A stretch of 64,000 nt of DNA from Granulosicoccaceae bacterium (GTDB taxonomy: Bacteria; Pseudomonadota; Gammaproteobacteria; Granulosicoccales; Granulosicoccaceae), in contig JAHDCO010000005.1 of NCBI GenBank assembly GCA_020629835.1, positions 64,357-128,356 on the forward strand, given 5' to 3'. Numbering within the stretch: position 1 is the first letter of the stretch; every line of letters starts with the position of its first letter. The translations under genes and the position numbers were made by a program. The notes beneath the pieces were generated by a model. The model did no database searches and was not told the DNA's origin. It was given only the letters and a program-made list of their open reading frames with translations. Positions 35,901-45,374 of the stretch are shown here, piece by piece.

Positions 35901-36824
35901 CTACCACAATGAGGTGCGCGAATAGCGCTTTGATAGGGTGTTAGCAATCATCACTAACACGAAGGCGACGACCGCATTAAACAGCCCCGCGGCTGCAGCG
36001 AAGTCGTACTGACCGCTCTGTATACCTTGGCGATACACAAAGGTATTGACCACATCGGCAGTGGAGTAGGTGGCCGGCTGATACAGCAGGATGATCAGTT
36101 CGAACGACACTTCCATAACGTTGCCGATACGGATGATGAGCATGATGAGTATCGTTGGCAGTATTGACGGTATGGTGATTTTCCACATCATCTGCCAGCG
36201 GTTTGCACCGTCTACCACCGCACTTTCATACAACGATGGGTTAACACCTGCGATGGCTGCAAGGAACACGATGGACCCGAAACCGGCTTCCTGCCAAATC
36301 CCTGTGCCGACAAAGATGGGCCTAAACCATTCAGGCTTGGTTAAGAAATAAATCGAATCAATGCCAAACCAGCCGAGAACGGTGTTGACGATACCCACCG
36401 ATGGGGAAAAGGCGGTGATAACAATACCGGCGATGATGACTGATGATATGAAATGCGGTAAGTAAACAATGGTCTGCGCGGTTTTCTTGTATGTTGCATG
36501 CAATATTTCATTGAACAACAACGCCAGAATGATGGGCGCGGGAAAACCAAACAACAGGTTCAGACCGCTGATAATGATGGTGTTCCAAAAGGCCCGAATA
36601 AATTGATCGTTGCTGAATAAGAATTCGAAATGTTCAAAACCAATCCAGGGGCTTCCATCCACACCGCGAAATATTGAGTAGTCTTTAAACGCAATTTGCA
36701 ACCCGTACATGGGTTTGTATAAAAAGACGATGAACCAAATAATGGTGGGCAGCAACATGACATAGATCTGCCACTCTCGCCGCAAGTGGTACCCAATCTT
36801 TGATAAGCGTGATTCTGACTGCAC
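35901..36824 (-). CDS. Carbohydrate ABC permease, AlgM1/LplB-like
   Basis: 307 residues, six hydrophobic segments. LplB-type features are clear: PMYGLQIAFKDYSIFRGVDGSPWIGFEHFEFLF near the N-terminus, an EAA-type loop PSLYESAVVDGANRWQMMWKITIPSI and LPTIIWFIVFLYKP as the first helix. It forms the membrane channel with the 35009 protein. It starts 3 bases after the ATPase stop. Confidence 0.87.
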   Translation of the reverse strand: MQSESRLSKIGYHLRREWQIYVMLLPTIIWFIVFLYKPMYGLQIAFKDYSIFRGVDGSPWIGFEHFEFLFSNDQFIRAFWNTIIISGLNLLFGFPAPIILALLFNEILHATYKKTAQTIVYLPHFISSVIIAGIVITAFSPSVGIVNTVLGWFGIDSIYFLTKPEWFRPIFVGTGIWQEAGFGSIVFLAAIAGVNPSLYESAVVDGANRWQMMWKITIPSILPTILIMLIIRIGNVMEVSFELIILLYQPATYSTADVVNTFVYRQGIQSGQYDFAAAAGLFNAVVAFVLVMIANTLSKRYSRTSLW

Positions 36825-36827
36825 GTG

Positions 36828-37922
36828 TTACGCCCCTGCTTGCCCTAGAACGCGCCCGGTATCAATATCAAACACTTTGATTTGATGTGGGTTAACAGAA
36901 AATGCTGACACCTGATCAAGCGTGGAAAAGTGCTCTTCGGTTTCTGTCTTGATGATAAAGGGTGTATCAGCTAATTTGGTATGCAGTAAGGCTTCTGAAC
37001 CTAAGGTTTCCACCAGTTCCAGCTCAACGTTTAATGGGCTGGTGCCGAGCGAGTGGACCTCGGCATGCTCAGGGCGAATTCCCACCGTTACATCTGCGCC
37101 CATTCTGTCAGCTACGTCAGCCGATGCCGGGAGCGGCAGCAATTGGTCGCCAATTTTCGCAACCGGGGCGTTCGAACTGCCAGAGATTTCTGCACGAATT
37201 TGATTCATCGGCGGCGAACCAATAAACCCTGCGACAAACGTGTTCACCGGATTAAGAAATAACTCCATCGGTGTACCGACTTGTTCGATAGCACCATCGT
37301 TCATCACCACGATACGATCAGCTAATGTCATTGCTTCGACTTGATCGTGAGTTACATAAATGCTGGTTACGTCTAAACGTTTATGCAGCCGTTTGATCTC
37401 TGCCCGCATTTGGGATCGGAGCTTAGCGTCCAGATTAGATAATGGTTCATCAAATAGAAATACTAACGGGTGGCGAACAATGGCTCGGCCCATCGCGACG
37501 CGTTGTCGTTGTCCGCCGGATAAATCTGCAGGGCGTCTGTCTAAATACGGTGTTAACCCTAGTATTTCGGCGACTTCTGCCACCATTTTTTGAACCTGGT
37601 CTTTAGGTGTTTTTCGTATGCGCAGACCAAACGCGATGTTATCCGCCACATTCAGATGGGGATACAACGCATAATTTTGAAACACCATGGCAACATCACG
37701 GTCTTTTGGGGCCACGCGATTAACCACTCGGTCGCCGATAGTTACCTCACCACCGGAGATTTCTTCCAAGCCGGCAATCATACGAAGCGTGGTGGATTTG
37801 CCGCACCCTGAAGGCCCCACTAACACCACAAACTCATGGGGTTGAACCTCTAGATCAATGGCTTTGACAACTTCTAAGTCGCCATAGCGTTTGACCAATT
37901 GTGACAACTTAACGCCTGACAT
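36828..37922 (-). CDS. Carbohydrate ABC transporter ATPase, MalK/UgpC/AlgS-like
   Basis: 364 residues. Walker [10 protein letters not shown] near residue 37, the Q-loop [13 protein letters not shown], signature [19 protein letters not shown] and Walker [16 protein letters not shown] with the switch His in [15 protein letters not shown]. The C-terminal third is the OB/TOBE regulatory domain that lets such ATPases be shared among several sugar importers. It is the only carbohydrate-type ATPase in the window, so it probably drives both the AlgM1/M2/Q-like system and the ATPase-less importer at 23617-26860. First transporter gene after the GntR gene. Confidence 0.92.
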   Translation of the reverse strand: MSGVKLSQLVKRYGDLEVVKAIDLEVQPHEFVVLVGPSGCGKSTTLRMIAGLEEISGGEVTIGDRVVNRVAPKDRDVAMVFQNYALYPHLNVADNIAFGLRIRKTPKDQVQKMVAEVAEILGLTPYLDRRPADLSGGQRQRVAMGRAIVRHPLVFLFDEPLSNLDAKLRSQMRAEIKRLHKRLDVTSIYVTHDQVEAMTLADRIVVMNDGAIEQVGTPMELFLNPVNTFVAGFIGSPPMNQIRAEISGSSNAPVAKIGDQLLPLPASADVADRMGADVTVGIRPEHAEVHSLGTSPLNVELELVETLGSEALLHTKLADTPFIIKTETEEHFSTLDQVSAFSVNPHQIKVFDIDTGRVLGQAGA

Positions 37923-37951
37923 GACTGATCCTCTCGCCTTGTCTTGTATCG

Positions 37952-38749
37952 CTACACAACCGACCGACGCGTGGAGCGCGATCGGCGAGAGGGCGATGCC
38001 TGGTTTTCAATGAATTCGAGCAATGTTGGGTTGGTCGATAACTGCTGTATCTCTCGCTCAAGCGAACCGAGATGAGCCAGCAGCGCAGCCTCAGCCTCAT
38101 CGCTGTCTTGCTTGCGAATGGCTTCAACAATGACCTTGTGTTCTTGTAGTACGGCAGGTCCACGACGAATTTTTTTAACCCGTTTCAAATGGCGCATACG
38201 GTTTACTTCAGCTTGCGTGCGGAGCAAGAGCTCCCATACACCGGGGATACCCGCCATTTCAAAAAAACTTCGGTGCAACTCCTGATCAAGCTCGAAGAAC
38301 CGTGGGTAGTCTTCGGTTTCTAAGGCGTTTGCCTGCTCGTCCAACGTTTTATCCAGCTGATCGATGTAGAGCGTATCGATCGGGCTACTGGCGGCACGAC
38401 GTACCGCGCCAATTTCTAACTGAAGGCGCGTGAAACAGGCTTCCATATATTTGTTGATCCGAATGGCAGATACGTAGGTTCCGCTCTTTGGCACGATCTC
38501 AACAAGCCCATCGATATCTAAACGAATCAACGCTTCACGAACCGGCGTCTTACTGGCTCGCAGAACTTCAGCGATGTCTTTTTCGGAAATCAACTGCCCC
38601 GGCAGCAAGCGCAAGTTAATGATTTCATCGCGCAGGATTTGGTAGATCTGAGACGCGAGAGGCTCGTCCGCATTCAGTTGGCAATCGTGCAACAGCTCGG
38701 TCAAGGTGACTGTGTCGCTGGATAGATTGGCTGATGAATTGTTGGGCAA
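37952..38749 (-). CDS. GntR/FCD transcriptional regulator of the uronide block
   Basis: 265 residues. Winged-helix domain at about residues 30-100 ([30 protein letters not shown], then [27 protein letters not shown]). An FCD ligand domain covers about residues 105-235. A 20-residue N-terminal extension and a basic, Ser/Arg-rich tail ([15 protein letters not shown]) are extra. It precedes the importer ATPase gene by 29 bases on the same strand and is divergent from the glucarate-dehydratase-like gene. It probably senses a sugar-acid intermediate and controls both directions. No clear operator was identified in the 123 bases between the two starts. Confidence 0.86.
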   Translation of the reverse strand: MPNNSSANLSSDTVTLTELLHDCQLNADEPLASQIYQILRDEIINLRLLPGQLISEKDIAEVLRASKTPVREALIRLDIDGLVEIVPKSGTYVSAIRINKYMEACFTRLQLEIGAVRRAASSPIDTLYIDQLDKTLDEQANALETEDYPRFFELDQELHRSFFEMAGIPGVWELLLRTQAEVNRMRHLKRVKKIRRGPAVLQEHKVIVEAIRKQDSDEAEAALLAHLGSLEREIQQLSTNPTLLEFIENQASPSRRSRSTRRSVV

Positions 38750-38872
38750 GAGGAGTTGTCTGATACGCTTGTTTGTAAAACTAAGATATCAGTTAAAAAC
38801 TCTGGTGTATATGCTGATAGCGTAAATTCTACAAAATCTCCTCCAGCCCGATCGATCCAAATAGAAGTTTCC

Positions 38873-40123
38873 ATGAAAATACAAGAAGTTAGGCTTACGC
38901 CAGTGGCGATCCCCGATGTCCCGCTGGTCAACACCAAAGGCGTACATCAAGCGGTTTTCCTACGAACCATTATCGAATTAGTGACTGATGTTGGACTGAT
39001 TGGTATCGGTGAATCCTACGGTGGTGCGCGGGCCCTCAATGGCATGCGTAAAGCTGCCGAGTCGTTGATTGGCTTAGACCCGTTTCACTTGAACGAACTG
39101 CGCCGGCGGGTAGAACAGGCGCTACCCAATGCCGGAGGGATCAACGCTCCCACGATGTTGACGCAACATCAGGTTGTGGATGCGGTATACAGCGCGTTCG
39201 AAATCCCGCTACTCGATCTGCAAGGGAAATTCCTCGAACGCCCCCTGTGTGATCTTTTAGGCGGAGCTGTCAGAGACCGAGTGGGTTTCAGTGGGTATCT
39301 ATTTTATAAATTTAAAAAACCGAACGAGTATCGTGGGGCTGATTTGTTCGGTGAAGTTATGACACCCAATGCCCTGTTGGATGAGGCCAAAGCCTTGGTT
39401 GACGAGTATGGCTTTCGCTCATTGAAGCTAAAAGGCGGCGTGTTAGAGCCAACACTCGAAATTGAAACCATGCAGCTTTTGCGAGACGAATTCCCTGACG
39501 CACCGTTACGAATTGATCCAATGGGTGCCTGGCGAGTGCCAACCGCATTGACGGTATGCGACGCTATTGGCGATATCCTGGAATATCTCGAGGATCCCGT
39601 CCGTGGTATGGATGCAATGGCCGAGCTTGCATCACAAACCCATGTGCCATTGGCTACCAATTTGGTGGTTGTTGAGTTTGAACACATCGTACAGGCGTAT
39701 CGAAACGGTGCTGTCCAAATCATCTTATCTGACCATCACTATTGGCGTGGCGCCACAGGGTCAATACGACTGGGTGAATTCTGCCGGGCCGGTGGCATGG
39801 GTATTTCCATGCATTCCAATACGCACTTAGGAATCAGCCTAGCGGCAATGGTGCATGTCGCGGCCGCCACCACCAACCTGACCTATGATTGCGACACACA
39901 CTACCCATGGACGCAAAATGACATCATTAAGGGTGGAAAGCTTACGATTGAAAACGGCTCAATTGAGGTTCCTAAAGGCCCGGGCTTGGGTGTCGAGATT
40001 GACGCCGATGTGTTGGCCGAATTCCATGACTTCTACGTATCGCAGAATTTACGGGACCGCGAAGACACTGATGAGATGCGACGGTACATACCTAACTATG
40101 AACGCGTTGTGCCACGTTGGTGA
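38873..40123 (+). CDS. Glucarate-dehydratase-like enzyme (enolase superfamily)
   Basis: 416 residues. Enolase-superfamily acid-sugar dehydratase of the GlucD group. The Lys pair is in SLKLKGGV, metal ligands in RIDPMGAW and EDPVRGM, Asn in ATNLVVVEF, an Asp in ILSDHHYWRG, and the general base in SMHSNTHLGISLAAM. GlucD has the same order and the closely similar HSNNHLGISLAMM. It would remove water from D-glucarate or a related aldarate to give a 5-keto-4-deoxy product. The ATG at 38873 is chosen because the fold starts at MKIQEVRLTPVAIPDVPL; the open frame to 38756 covers the promoter region. Divergent from the GntR regulator, suggesting it serves the same uronic-acid pathway. Confidence 0.85.
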   Translation: MKIQEVRLTPVAIPDVPLVNTKGVHQAVFLRTIIELVTDVGLIGIGESYGGARALNGMRKAAESLIGLDPFHLNELRRRVEQALPNAGGINAPTMLTQHQVVDAVYSAFEIPLLDLQGKFLERPLCDLLGGAVRDRVGFSGYLFYKFKKPNEYRGADLFGEVMTPNALLDEAKALVDEYGFRSLKLKGGVLEPTLEIETMQLLRDEFPDAPLRIDPMGAWRVPTALTVCDAIGDILEYLEDPVRGMDAMAELASQTHVPLATNLVVVEFEHIVQAYRNGAVQIILSDHHYWRGATGSIRLGEFCRAGGMGISMHSNTHLGISLAAMVHVAAATTNLTYDCDTHYPWTQNDIIKGGKLTIENGSIEVPKGPGLGVEIDADVLAEFHDFYVSQNLRDREDTDEMRRYIPNYERVVPRW

Positions 40124-40156
40124 CTACATTAAGTACACACACGTATAACCGACGAC

Positions 40157-40897
40157 TCAAAGTGAGTCTTTCTTATCGTCCCCAGTTCCACCGGTTGCAT
40201 CACTCAGATTAACTCTTGCTGAAAGATCTTCGGCGGTCTCCACGCGTTCGGAGTATCGATCGACTAAGTAGTCCGAACACCCACGAGTCAGCAAGGTAAA
40301 CTTCATTAATTCTTCCATAACATCTACGACTCTATGGTAGTAGAGCGATACTTTCATCCTGCCATCTTCGTCAAACTCGGACCAAGCTTTGGGTACAGAA
40401 GATTGATTAGGGATCGTTATCATGCGCATCCAACGCCCCAGTATGCGTAACTGATTGACCGTGTTGAAGCTTTGAGAGCCACCACATACCTGCATAAATG
40501 CCAGTGTTCGACCTTGTGTCGGCCTGACACCGCCAATAGGCGCTAAGGGCAACCAATCAATCTGGGTTTTCACCAATCCGGTCATGGCGCCATGGCGCTC
40601 GGGTGAACACCACACGTGCGCTTCAGACCACAAAGACAATTCACGCAGTTCCTGGACTTTCGGATGTGTATCTTGATCCTCAGCAACAACGGGTAGACCA
40701 CTCGGGTCAAACAACTTCACCTCTGCGCCCAATTAGCTGAGCACTCTCGCGGCTTCTTCGGACAGCAATCTGGAGTAGGATCTTGCTCTTAGCGACCCAT
40801 ACAGCATTTATACTTTCACTGGTCCTTTATCAACGGAAGGTTTTGCCAGTCTCTCAGCGTCGATCTGGGCAAGTCGCGTGGGGTCAAATAAAGGCAT
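40157..40897 (-). pseudogene. arsH: arsH, NADPH-dependent FMN reductase, interrupted by two in-frame stops
   Basis: The 191 residues from 40732 match the C-terminal three quarters of ArsH ([74 protein letters not shown]). Reading upstream in the same frame recovers the missing part: an N-terminus MPLFDPTRLAQIDAERLAKP from an ATG at 40897, then VKV, a TAA stop (40810-40808), MLYGSLRARSYSRLLSEEAA, and a second TAA (40735-40733) just before LGAEVKLFD. No frame change is needed, so each stop could be a single substitution (the first probably TTA to TAA). The FMN-phosphate loop GSLRARSYSR lies between the two stops, so the remaining open frame would lack it. ArsH acts on organoarsenicals or quinones. 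Sequencing error at both sites is the only alternative. Confidence 0.88.
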
Positions 40898-40978
40898 AGA
40901 AGTAAACCTGTGCAAAACCTTTTTTATGGAGATTGTCCGCGCTTCTAAAAGCAGTGAACTGAACCTGAAAACATCGCC

Positions 40979-41647
40979 TCAATTTACAACATCTTCTACG
41001 AGCAGCCAATGAATGACTAGTGCAGCGATAGCAGCACCTACTAGCTGAGCAACAATAAACCTGATGATATCCGTGGGCTGAATACCGCTAAACGTGTTAG
41101 TAAAACCTCGCGTTATGGTTACAGCAGGATTAGCGAACGACGTTGATGCGGTGAACCAGTAGGCGGCTGTGATGTAAAGTCCCACAACTGTTGCTACGGC
41201 ATCAGGTTTCACTTTTAAACTTACGAGAATACTGAAAATTAACCCGAACGTAGCAACGCCTTCAGAAAGTTGCTGCGCAAGACCAGATCGAATGTTGGTT
41301 GATATTTGAAATAACGGTTGCTTAAACATTGCGTGCGCTATCAGGACACCTAATAACGCTGCGGAAATCTGGGTTAGTATGTACATTGCTGCGTGCGGAA
41401 TCCTTAATTCACGACGCAATAAAAAGACTAAGGTAACCGCGGGATTAAAATGGGCACCCGAGATAGGACCGAGCGCGGTTATCAAAACGATCAGAATTGC
41501 GCCGGTGGGCAGGGTATTCCCAAGCAAAGCGAGAGCTTGGTTATTCGAGGCGAGTTGCTCAGCCATGATGCCAGAACCCACCACTGTAGCAAGCAGAAAA
41601 GCCGTCCCAATAAATTCAGCTGTGAGTTGCTGACGTAGGCTGTACAC
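40979..41647 (-). CDS. AqpS-like aquaglyceroporin
   Basis: 222-residue major intrinsic protein with six hydrophobic segments and the two pore motifs, here in GAHFNPAVT (about residue 67) and SFANPAVT (about residue 172). Family members conduct water, glycerol or arsenite. The gene directly precedes the broken arsH gene on the same strand, and an aqpS-arsH combination is known from rhizobial arsenic operons, where the channel releases arsenite. The start is GTG at 41647 with AGGA nine bases upstream. No arsR or arsC gene accompanies it. Confidence 0.8.
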   Translation of the reverse strand: MYSLRQQLTAEFIGTAFLLATVVGSGIMAEQLASNNQALALLGNTLPTGAILIVLITALGPISGAHFNPAVTLVFLLRRELRIPHAAMYILTQISAALLGVLIAHAMFKQPLFQISTNIRSGLAQQLSEGVATFGLIFSILVSLKVKPDAVATVVGLYITAAYWFTASTSFANPAVTITRGFTNTFSGIQPTDIIRFIVAQLVGAAIAALVIHWLLVEDVVN

Positions 41648-41855
41648 GCAGGGTTCCTAAATGGTTTGCAAGTTTGTGGTGCCGCTTTTGCGACACACCA
41701 ATTGTATCATCGAGCAAGAAAGCGTTACTTTAATTACAGCAATTTACGGTGCCAATCTACTTGAATATAAAAACTCAGCTGAAGCACAAACGTATTTTTA
41801 TATACCTCGCACAAAAATTAAACAAACAGCACTAATCTCCGAGAGTTGACTCTTT

Positions 41856-41895
41856 GTGTCATAAAGCGTTAACAGAAATGTCATGAGTCTGTCAT
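41856..41895 (+). promoter_or_regulatory. Tandem double Pho box upstream of the phytase-like gene
   Basis: Four 7-base units at an exact 11-base period: GTGTCAT (41856), CGTTAAC (41867), ATGTCAT (41878) and CTGTCAT (41889), with 4-base spacers. The last pair (ATGTCAT-GAGT-CTGTCAT) matches the PhoB consensus at 13 of 14 positions. The array ends 55 bases before the ATG. The rest of the 303-base gap 41648-41950 shows no gene. Confidence 0.88.
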
Positions 41896-41950
41896 CCGCC
41901 TCTGGCGAAATTAGAGGAGTTACTAGAAACACTTAGGAAGGTAAGTGTCC

Positions 41951-44125
41951 ATGACTCATCTAACCAAAGCGCTGCTGGCCAGTGCTTTAATATTAGGAAG
42001 TACCGCGGCTCAAGCTGAATTTTTTGAGCGCATCAGCTCGTTTCCAGTGGCGAGTAATTTACCCGCAGGCTCTGAAATGAGTGAAAGTTCAGCTGAGATC
42101 ATTTCGGTCACGGCAGATGGACGAACCTTGGTGTATAGCGACAGCCCGTTGCAAAGTGTTGGCTTTGTCGATTTATCTGATCCTTTGAATCCATTGGCGG
42201 CAGGCACAGTCTCATTAGGCGGCGAACCCACCTCAGTCGTGGTCTCTGGACAGACAGCTTTTGCCGCAATCAACACATCACTAAGTTACACGGAGACCAG
42301 CGGCACGATAATATCTATAGATGTTGCGTCCCGGTCCATCACATCTTCGTGTGAATTGGCTGGCCAGCCCGACGCCGTAGCCGTTAATAACGACGGTTCA
42401 ATACTGGCAATAGCCATCGAGAACGAACGCGATGAGGATTTAAATGACGGGCTGATACCGCAGATGCCTGCTGGTCATGTCATTCTTATGACAATAGAAG
42501 ATGCCACGTTACGATGTGACACCCTCAAAGTGGTTGATGTCAGTAACCGCTCGAGCGTTGCACCCTCAGATCCAGAACCTGAGTTTGTTGATTTCAACAG
42601 CGCAAACGATGTTGTGGTCTCGCTTCAGGAGAATAATCACTTTATCATCATCGATGCAGACACGGCCGCTGTAGTGGGGAGTTTCGGCGCAGGGTCTGTC
42701 GATTTGATGAATGTAGATCTGCTAGAAGAGCGTGCGCTAACTTTTGATGGCGTGCAGTTGAACCGTGCACGCGAACCAGACGCTGTGCAATGGTTGGATG
42801 ACACGCGGTTTGTATCCGCCAACGAAGGAGATTATAAAGGCGGTTCACGTGGCTTCACGATCTTCGATAGAACCGGCTCGGTGTTATTCGAAAGCGGGTT
42901 GGATTTTGAATATCGAGTAGCCACCGCAGGGCACTACCCCGAAAGGCGCTCGGGTAACAAAGGGGTAGAACCTGAAGGCCTGGAAGTTGGTACATTTGAC
43001 GGCGAAACATATATCTTTGTTTTAGCTGAGCGTTCGTCAGTTATGGGAGTGTACCGCGACACGGGGGCAACGCCAGAGTTTGTGCAGCTATTGCCAACCG
43101 CACTAGGGCCGGAGAGTGCGGTCGCAATTCCTTCCAGAAATTTACTCGTTGTAGCAAACGAAGTGGATCTGGTAGAAGACGGTGGTGTGCGTTCTTACAT
43201 ATCTGTGTATCGGTACGGAGGATCTGCACCCAATTATCCAATGCTGCAGTCATCACTAGAAGACGGCACACCGATAGGTTGGGGCGCTTTGTCTGGGTTA
43301 GCAGCGGATCCTGTATCACCCAATATATTTTATGCCGTCAACGACAGCTTTTATGCCATGCAGCCTAGAATCTTCACCATTGATGCGTCCATGCAACCCG
43401 CTCAAATAGTGAAAGCGACCGACATAAAGCGTGGTGGACAATCAGCACAGCTTCTGGATCTCGAAGGAATCGTATCCGATGGCGACGGAGGATTCTGGTT
43501 AGCGTCCGAAGGACGTCCAGACCGCTTGAAACCACACGCTATCTATCATGTCGATGGTGAAGGAAATATCAATAAACAGATTGCATTTCCTGCGGAACTC
43601 ATGGCCGTCCAAAAGCGATGGGCCAGTGAAGGAATTACTCTTGTTGATAATACTTTATGGATCGCGATTCAAAGACCATGGTCAAATGATCCTGACGATC
43701 ATGTGAAGCTTGTGTCATACAATTTATCTGATGAGACATGGGGAGCTGTACATTACCCACTGGATGCTGCCGAAAAAGGGTGGCACGGTCTATCGGAAAT
43801 AACCTTATACAACAACATGGTCTACTTGATCGAACGCGACAACCAGATAGGTCAATCGGCTGTTCACAAAAAATTATTCCGTGTTCCTGTGTCTGAACTA
43901 CGTCCCGCCAGCTTGGGCGATGATTTACCCGTTGTTACTAAAACGCTCGTACACGATTTTATTCCGGATCTCCTGTCAACGGGTGGATATGTCGTGGATA
44001 AGATCGAAGGCTTTGCAATTTCCAATGATGGCAAAGCTTTCGCGTTGACGGATAACGACGGTGTGCATGACAGTAACGGTGAAACATTATTTTTTGAAGT
44101 GCAGGACTATGACTCACCGCTTTAG
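41951..44125 (+). CDS. Secreted phytase-like / choice-of-anchor beta-propeller protein
   Basis: 724 residues with a Sec signal (MTHLTKALLASALILGSTAAQA). The N-terminal half (about 25-430) reads like a beta-propeller of the choice-of-anchor I type (DGRTLVYSDSPLQSVGFVDLSDP, then AVNNDGSILAIAIENERDEDLNDG and NEGDYKGGSRGFTIFD). The C-terminal half (about 440-720) matches the esterase-like domain of the phytase family (GWGALSGLAADP, LLDLEGIVSDGDGGFWLASEGRP, LSEITLYNNMVYLIERDNQ, KIEGFAISNDGKAFALTDND). It is presumably secreted to hydrolyse phosphate esters. The ATG has AGGAAGG nine bases upstream; a GTG at 41945 is less well placed. The double Pho box just upstream supports a role in phosphate scavenging. 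Confidence 0.85.
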   Translation: MTHLTKALLASALILGSTAAQAEFFERISSFPVASNLPAGSEMSESSAEIISVTADGRTLVYSDSPLQSVGFVDLSDPLNPLAAGTVSLGGEPTSVVVSGQTAFAAINTSLSYTETSGTIISIDVASRSITSSCELAGQPDAVAVNNDGSILAIAIENERDEDLNDGLIPQMPAGHVILMTIEDATLRCDTLKVVDVSNRSSVAPSDPEPEFVDFNSANDVVVSLQENNHFIIIDADTAAVVGSFGAGSVDLMNVDLLEERALTFDGVQLNRAREPDAVQWLDDTRFVSANEGDYKGGSRGFTIFDRTGSVLFESGLDFEYRVATAGHYPERRSGNKGVEPEGLEVGTFDGETYIFVLAERSSVMGVYRDTGATPEFVQLLPTALGPESAVAIPSRNLLVVANEVDLVEDGGVRSYISVYRYGGSAPNYPMLQSSLEDGTPIGWGALSGLAADPVSPNIFYAVNDSFYAMQPRIFTIDASMQPAQIVKATDIKRGGQSAQLLDLEGIVSDGDGGFWLASEGRPDRLKPHAIYHVDGEGNINKQIAFPAELMAVQKRWASEGITLVDNTLWIAIQRPWSNDPDDHVKLVSYNLSDETWGAVHYPLDAAEKGWHGLSEITLYNNMVYLIERDNQIGQSAVHKKLFRVPVSELRPASLGDDLPVVTKTLVHDFIPDLLSTGGYVVDKIEGFAISNDGKAFALTDNDGVHDSNGETLFFEVQDYDSPL

Positions 44126-44284
44126 TCAGTATCTTTATCGGAGCAAGTAAAATTCGTGTGCAAAATGGCTATAAGAAGTATTCATCGGACTTTCACTGAA
44201 CTCAAAATATTTGTATTTGCATAGGGATTAACGTCAACTTACGCATGTAACTACAACGTTACGTTCAGCAACTACGTTAGAAAT

Positions 44285-44318
44285 AACCCCAGCTGTTACC
44301 CACGGCTGGGGTTTTTTT
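44285..44318 (+). terminator. Rho-independent terminator after the phytase-like gene
   Basis: Nine-pair stem AACCCCAGC / GCTGGGGTT with an 11-base loop and a run of seven T. It lies 160 bases after the stop in the 384-base gap 44126-44509, which otherwise contains only the phn promoter region. Confidence 0.9.
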
Positions 44319-44364
44319 ATTCAAAGAAAAAACATTAGTTTGAAATGTTTTAAAAAATATATTT

Positions 44365-44382
44365 TTTTCATAACAGTGTCAT
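44365..44382 (+). promoter_or_regulatory. Pho box upstream of the phn operon
   Basis: TTTTCAT-AACA-GTGTCAT, two 7-base units with a 4-base spacer, 127 bases before the phnC ATG. The first unit is weaker. It is preceded by a long A/T-rich stretch. It is the only PhoB-like site seen between the terminator and phnC. Confidence 0.7.
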
Positions 44383-44509
44383 ATACCACCACTAATGTGC
44401 ACCTCAATTCGAGAGATTTGTCGTAGCGTGCGGTTAGCATTTCGACGCCAAAGTCGTAAGTGTACTTCGCCATTCAGATCTCACAACTAACGCGATTAAA
44501 GGAAAGTCA

Positions 44510-45334
44510 ATGTTTGAAGTGAAAAGCGTGACCAAAGACTTTGGCACGGTCAAAGCTGTCAACAATTTATCTTTTCAATCCAAACAGCCTGAAGTGATAG
44601 GCATCATCGGACGCTCTGGTGCAGGTAAGTCCACGTTTTTGCGCATCATGAACCGAATGACAACCGCCACAGATGGGAAGCTGTTAGTGGATGATAAAGA
44701 TGTTCTGGCGCTTAAGGGCAAAGCAAAGCTCGAGTGGCAACGCCAATGTGCCATGATATTTCAACAGTTCAATCTGGTTCCTCGATTAGACGTCTTAACT
44801 AACGTCATTCTTGGTCAACTAAATAAGCAATCGGTACTGCGCTCCTCATTGATGTTTTTCACTCGTGAGGAGAGGCACGAAGCGTTGCGACTATTAGACC
44901 GTTTCGGTGTATCCCACACGGCTTTGCAAAGAGCGGAAACACTGTCCGGTGGCCAACAACAACGCGTGGCCATTTGCCGCGCCATGATGCAGAAGCCCCG
45001 ATACATTCTTGCAGATGAACCTATCGCCTCGTTGGATCCGCTAAACGCCCGACTCGTAATGGAAGCACTGCAAAGCATCAGCCGTGAGGAAAACATCACG
45101 GTTGTTTGTAATTTGCACACATTAGATACCGCACGGACCTATTGCGATCGAGTGATTGGTATGCAGGCAGGCGAAAAAGTGTTCGACGACGTCTCTTCTC
45201 GTTTGTCTGACCAGGTTGCCAGAGAGATTTACGGCGCAGAAGCCGAAGAGGCCTTCGAGAGCGCCATCACCTCAACATCATTAAAAAGCCAAGTTGTTCG
45301 TAAACCTGCTCTAGCCGAGCAGGCAGTCGTCTAA
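44510..45334 (+). CDS. phnC: Phosphonate ABC transporter ATPase PhnC
   Basis: ATPase of the phosphonate importer, 274 residues. Walker A is GRSGAGKST (about residues 34-42), the signature LSGGQQQRVAICRAMMQKP, Walker B ILADEPIASLDP, and VVCNLHTLDTARTYCDRVIG as the switch region with the PhnC-type His. AAAGGAAAG lies eight bases before the ATG. It begins the C-P lyase operon, 191 bases after a terminator, with a Pho box in between. Confidence 0.95.
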   Translation: MFEVKSVTKDFGTVKAVNNLSFQSKQPEVIGIIGRSGAGKSTFLRIMNRMTTATDGKLLVDDKDVLALKGKAKLEWQRQCAMIFQQFNLVPRLDVLTNVILGQLNKQSVLRSSLMFFTREERHEALRLLDRFGVSHTALQRAETLSGGQQQRVAICRAMMQKPRYILADEPIASLDPLNARLVMEALQSISREENITVVCNLHTLDTARTYCDRVIGMQAGEKVFDDVSSRLSDQVAREIYGAEAEEAFESAITSTSLKSQVVRKPALAEQAVV

Positions 45335-45374
45335 GTTGTTCAACCTTAATTTTTAATCTATTGAGAACATAAAC

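Noticed and set aside
38750-38872. Operator of the GntR regulator in the divergent region
   Set aside because: Only short, imperfect repeats (CTGATACGC and GCTGATAGCG) were seen; not enough to call a site.
41661-41849. 62-residue open frame upstream of the double Pho box
   Set aside because: No ribosome-binding site, no recognisable family and low-complexity composition; treated as chance.
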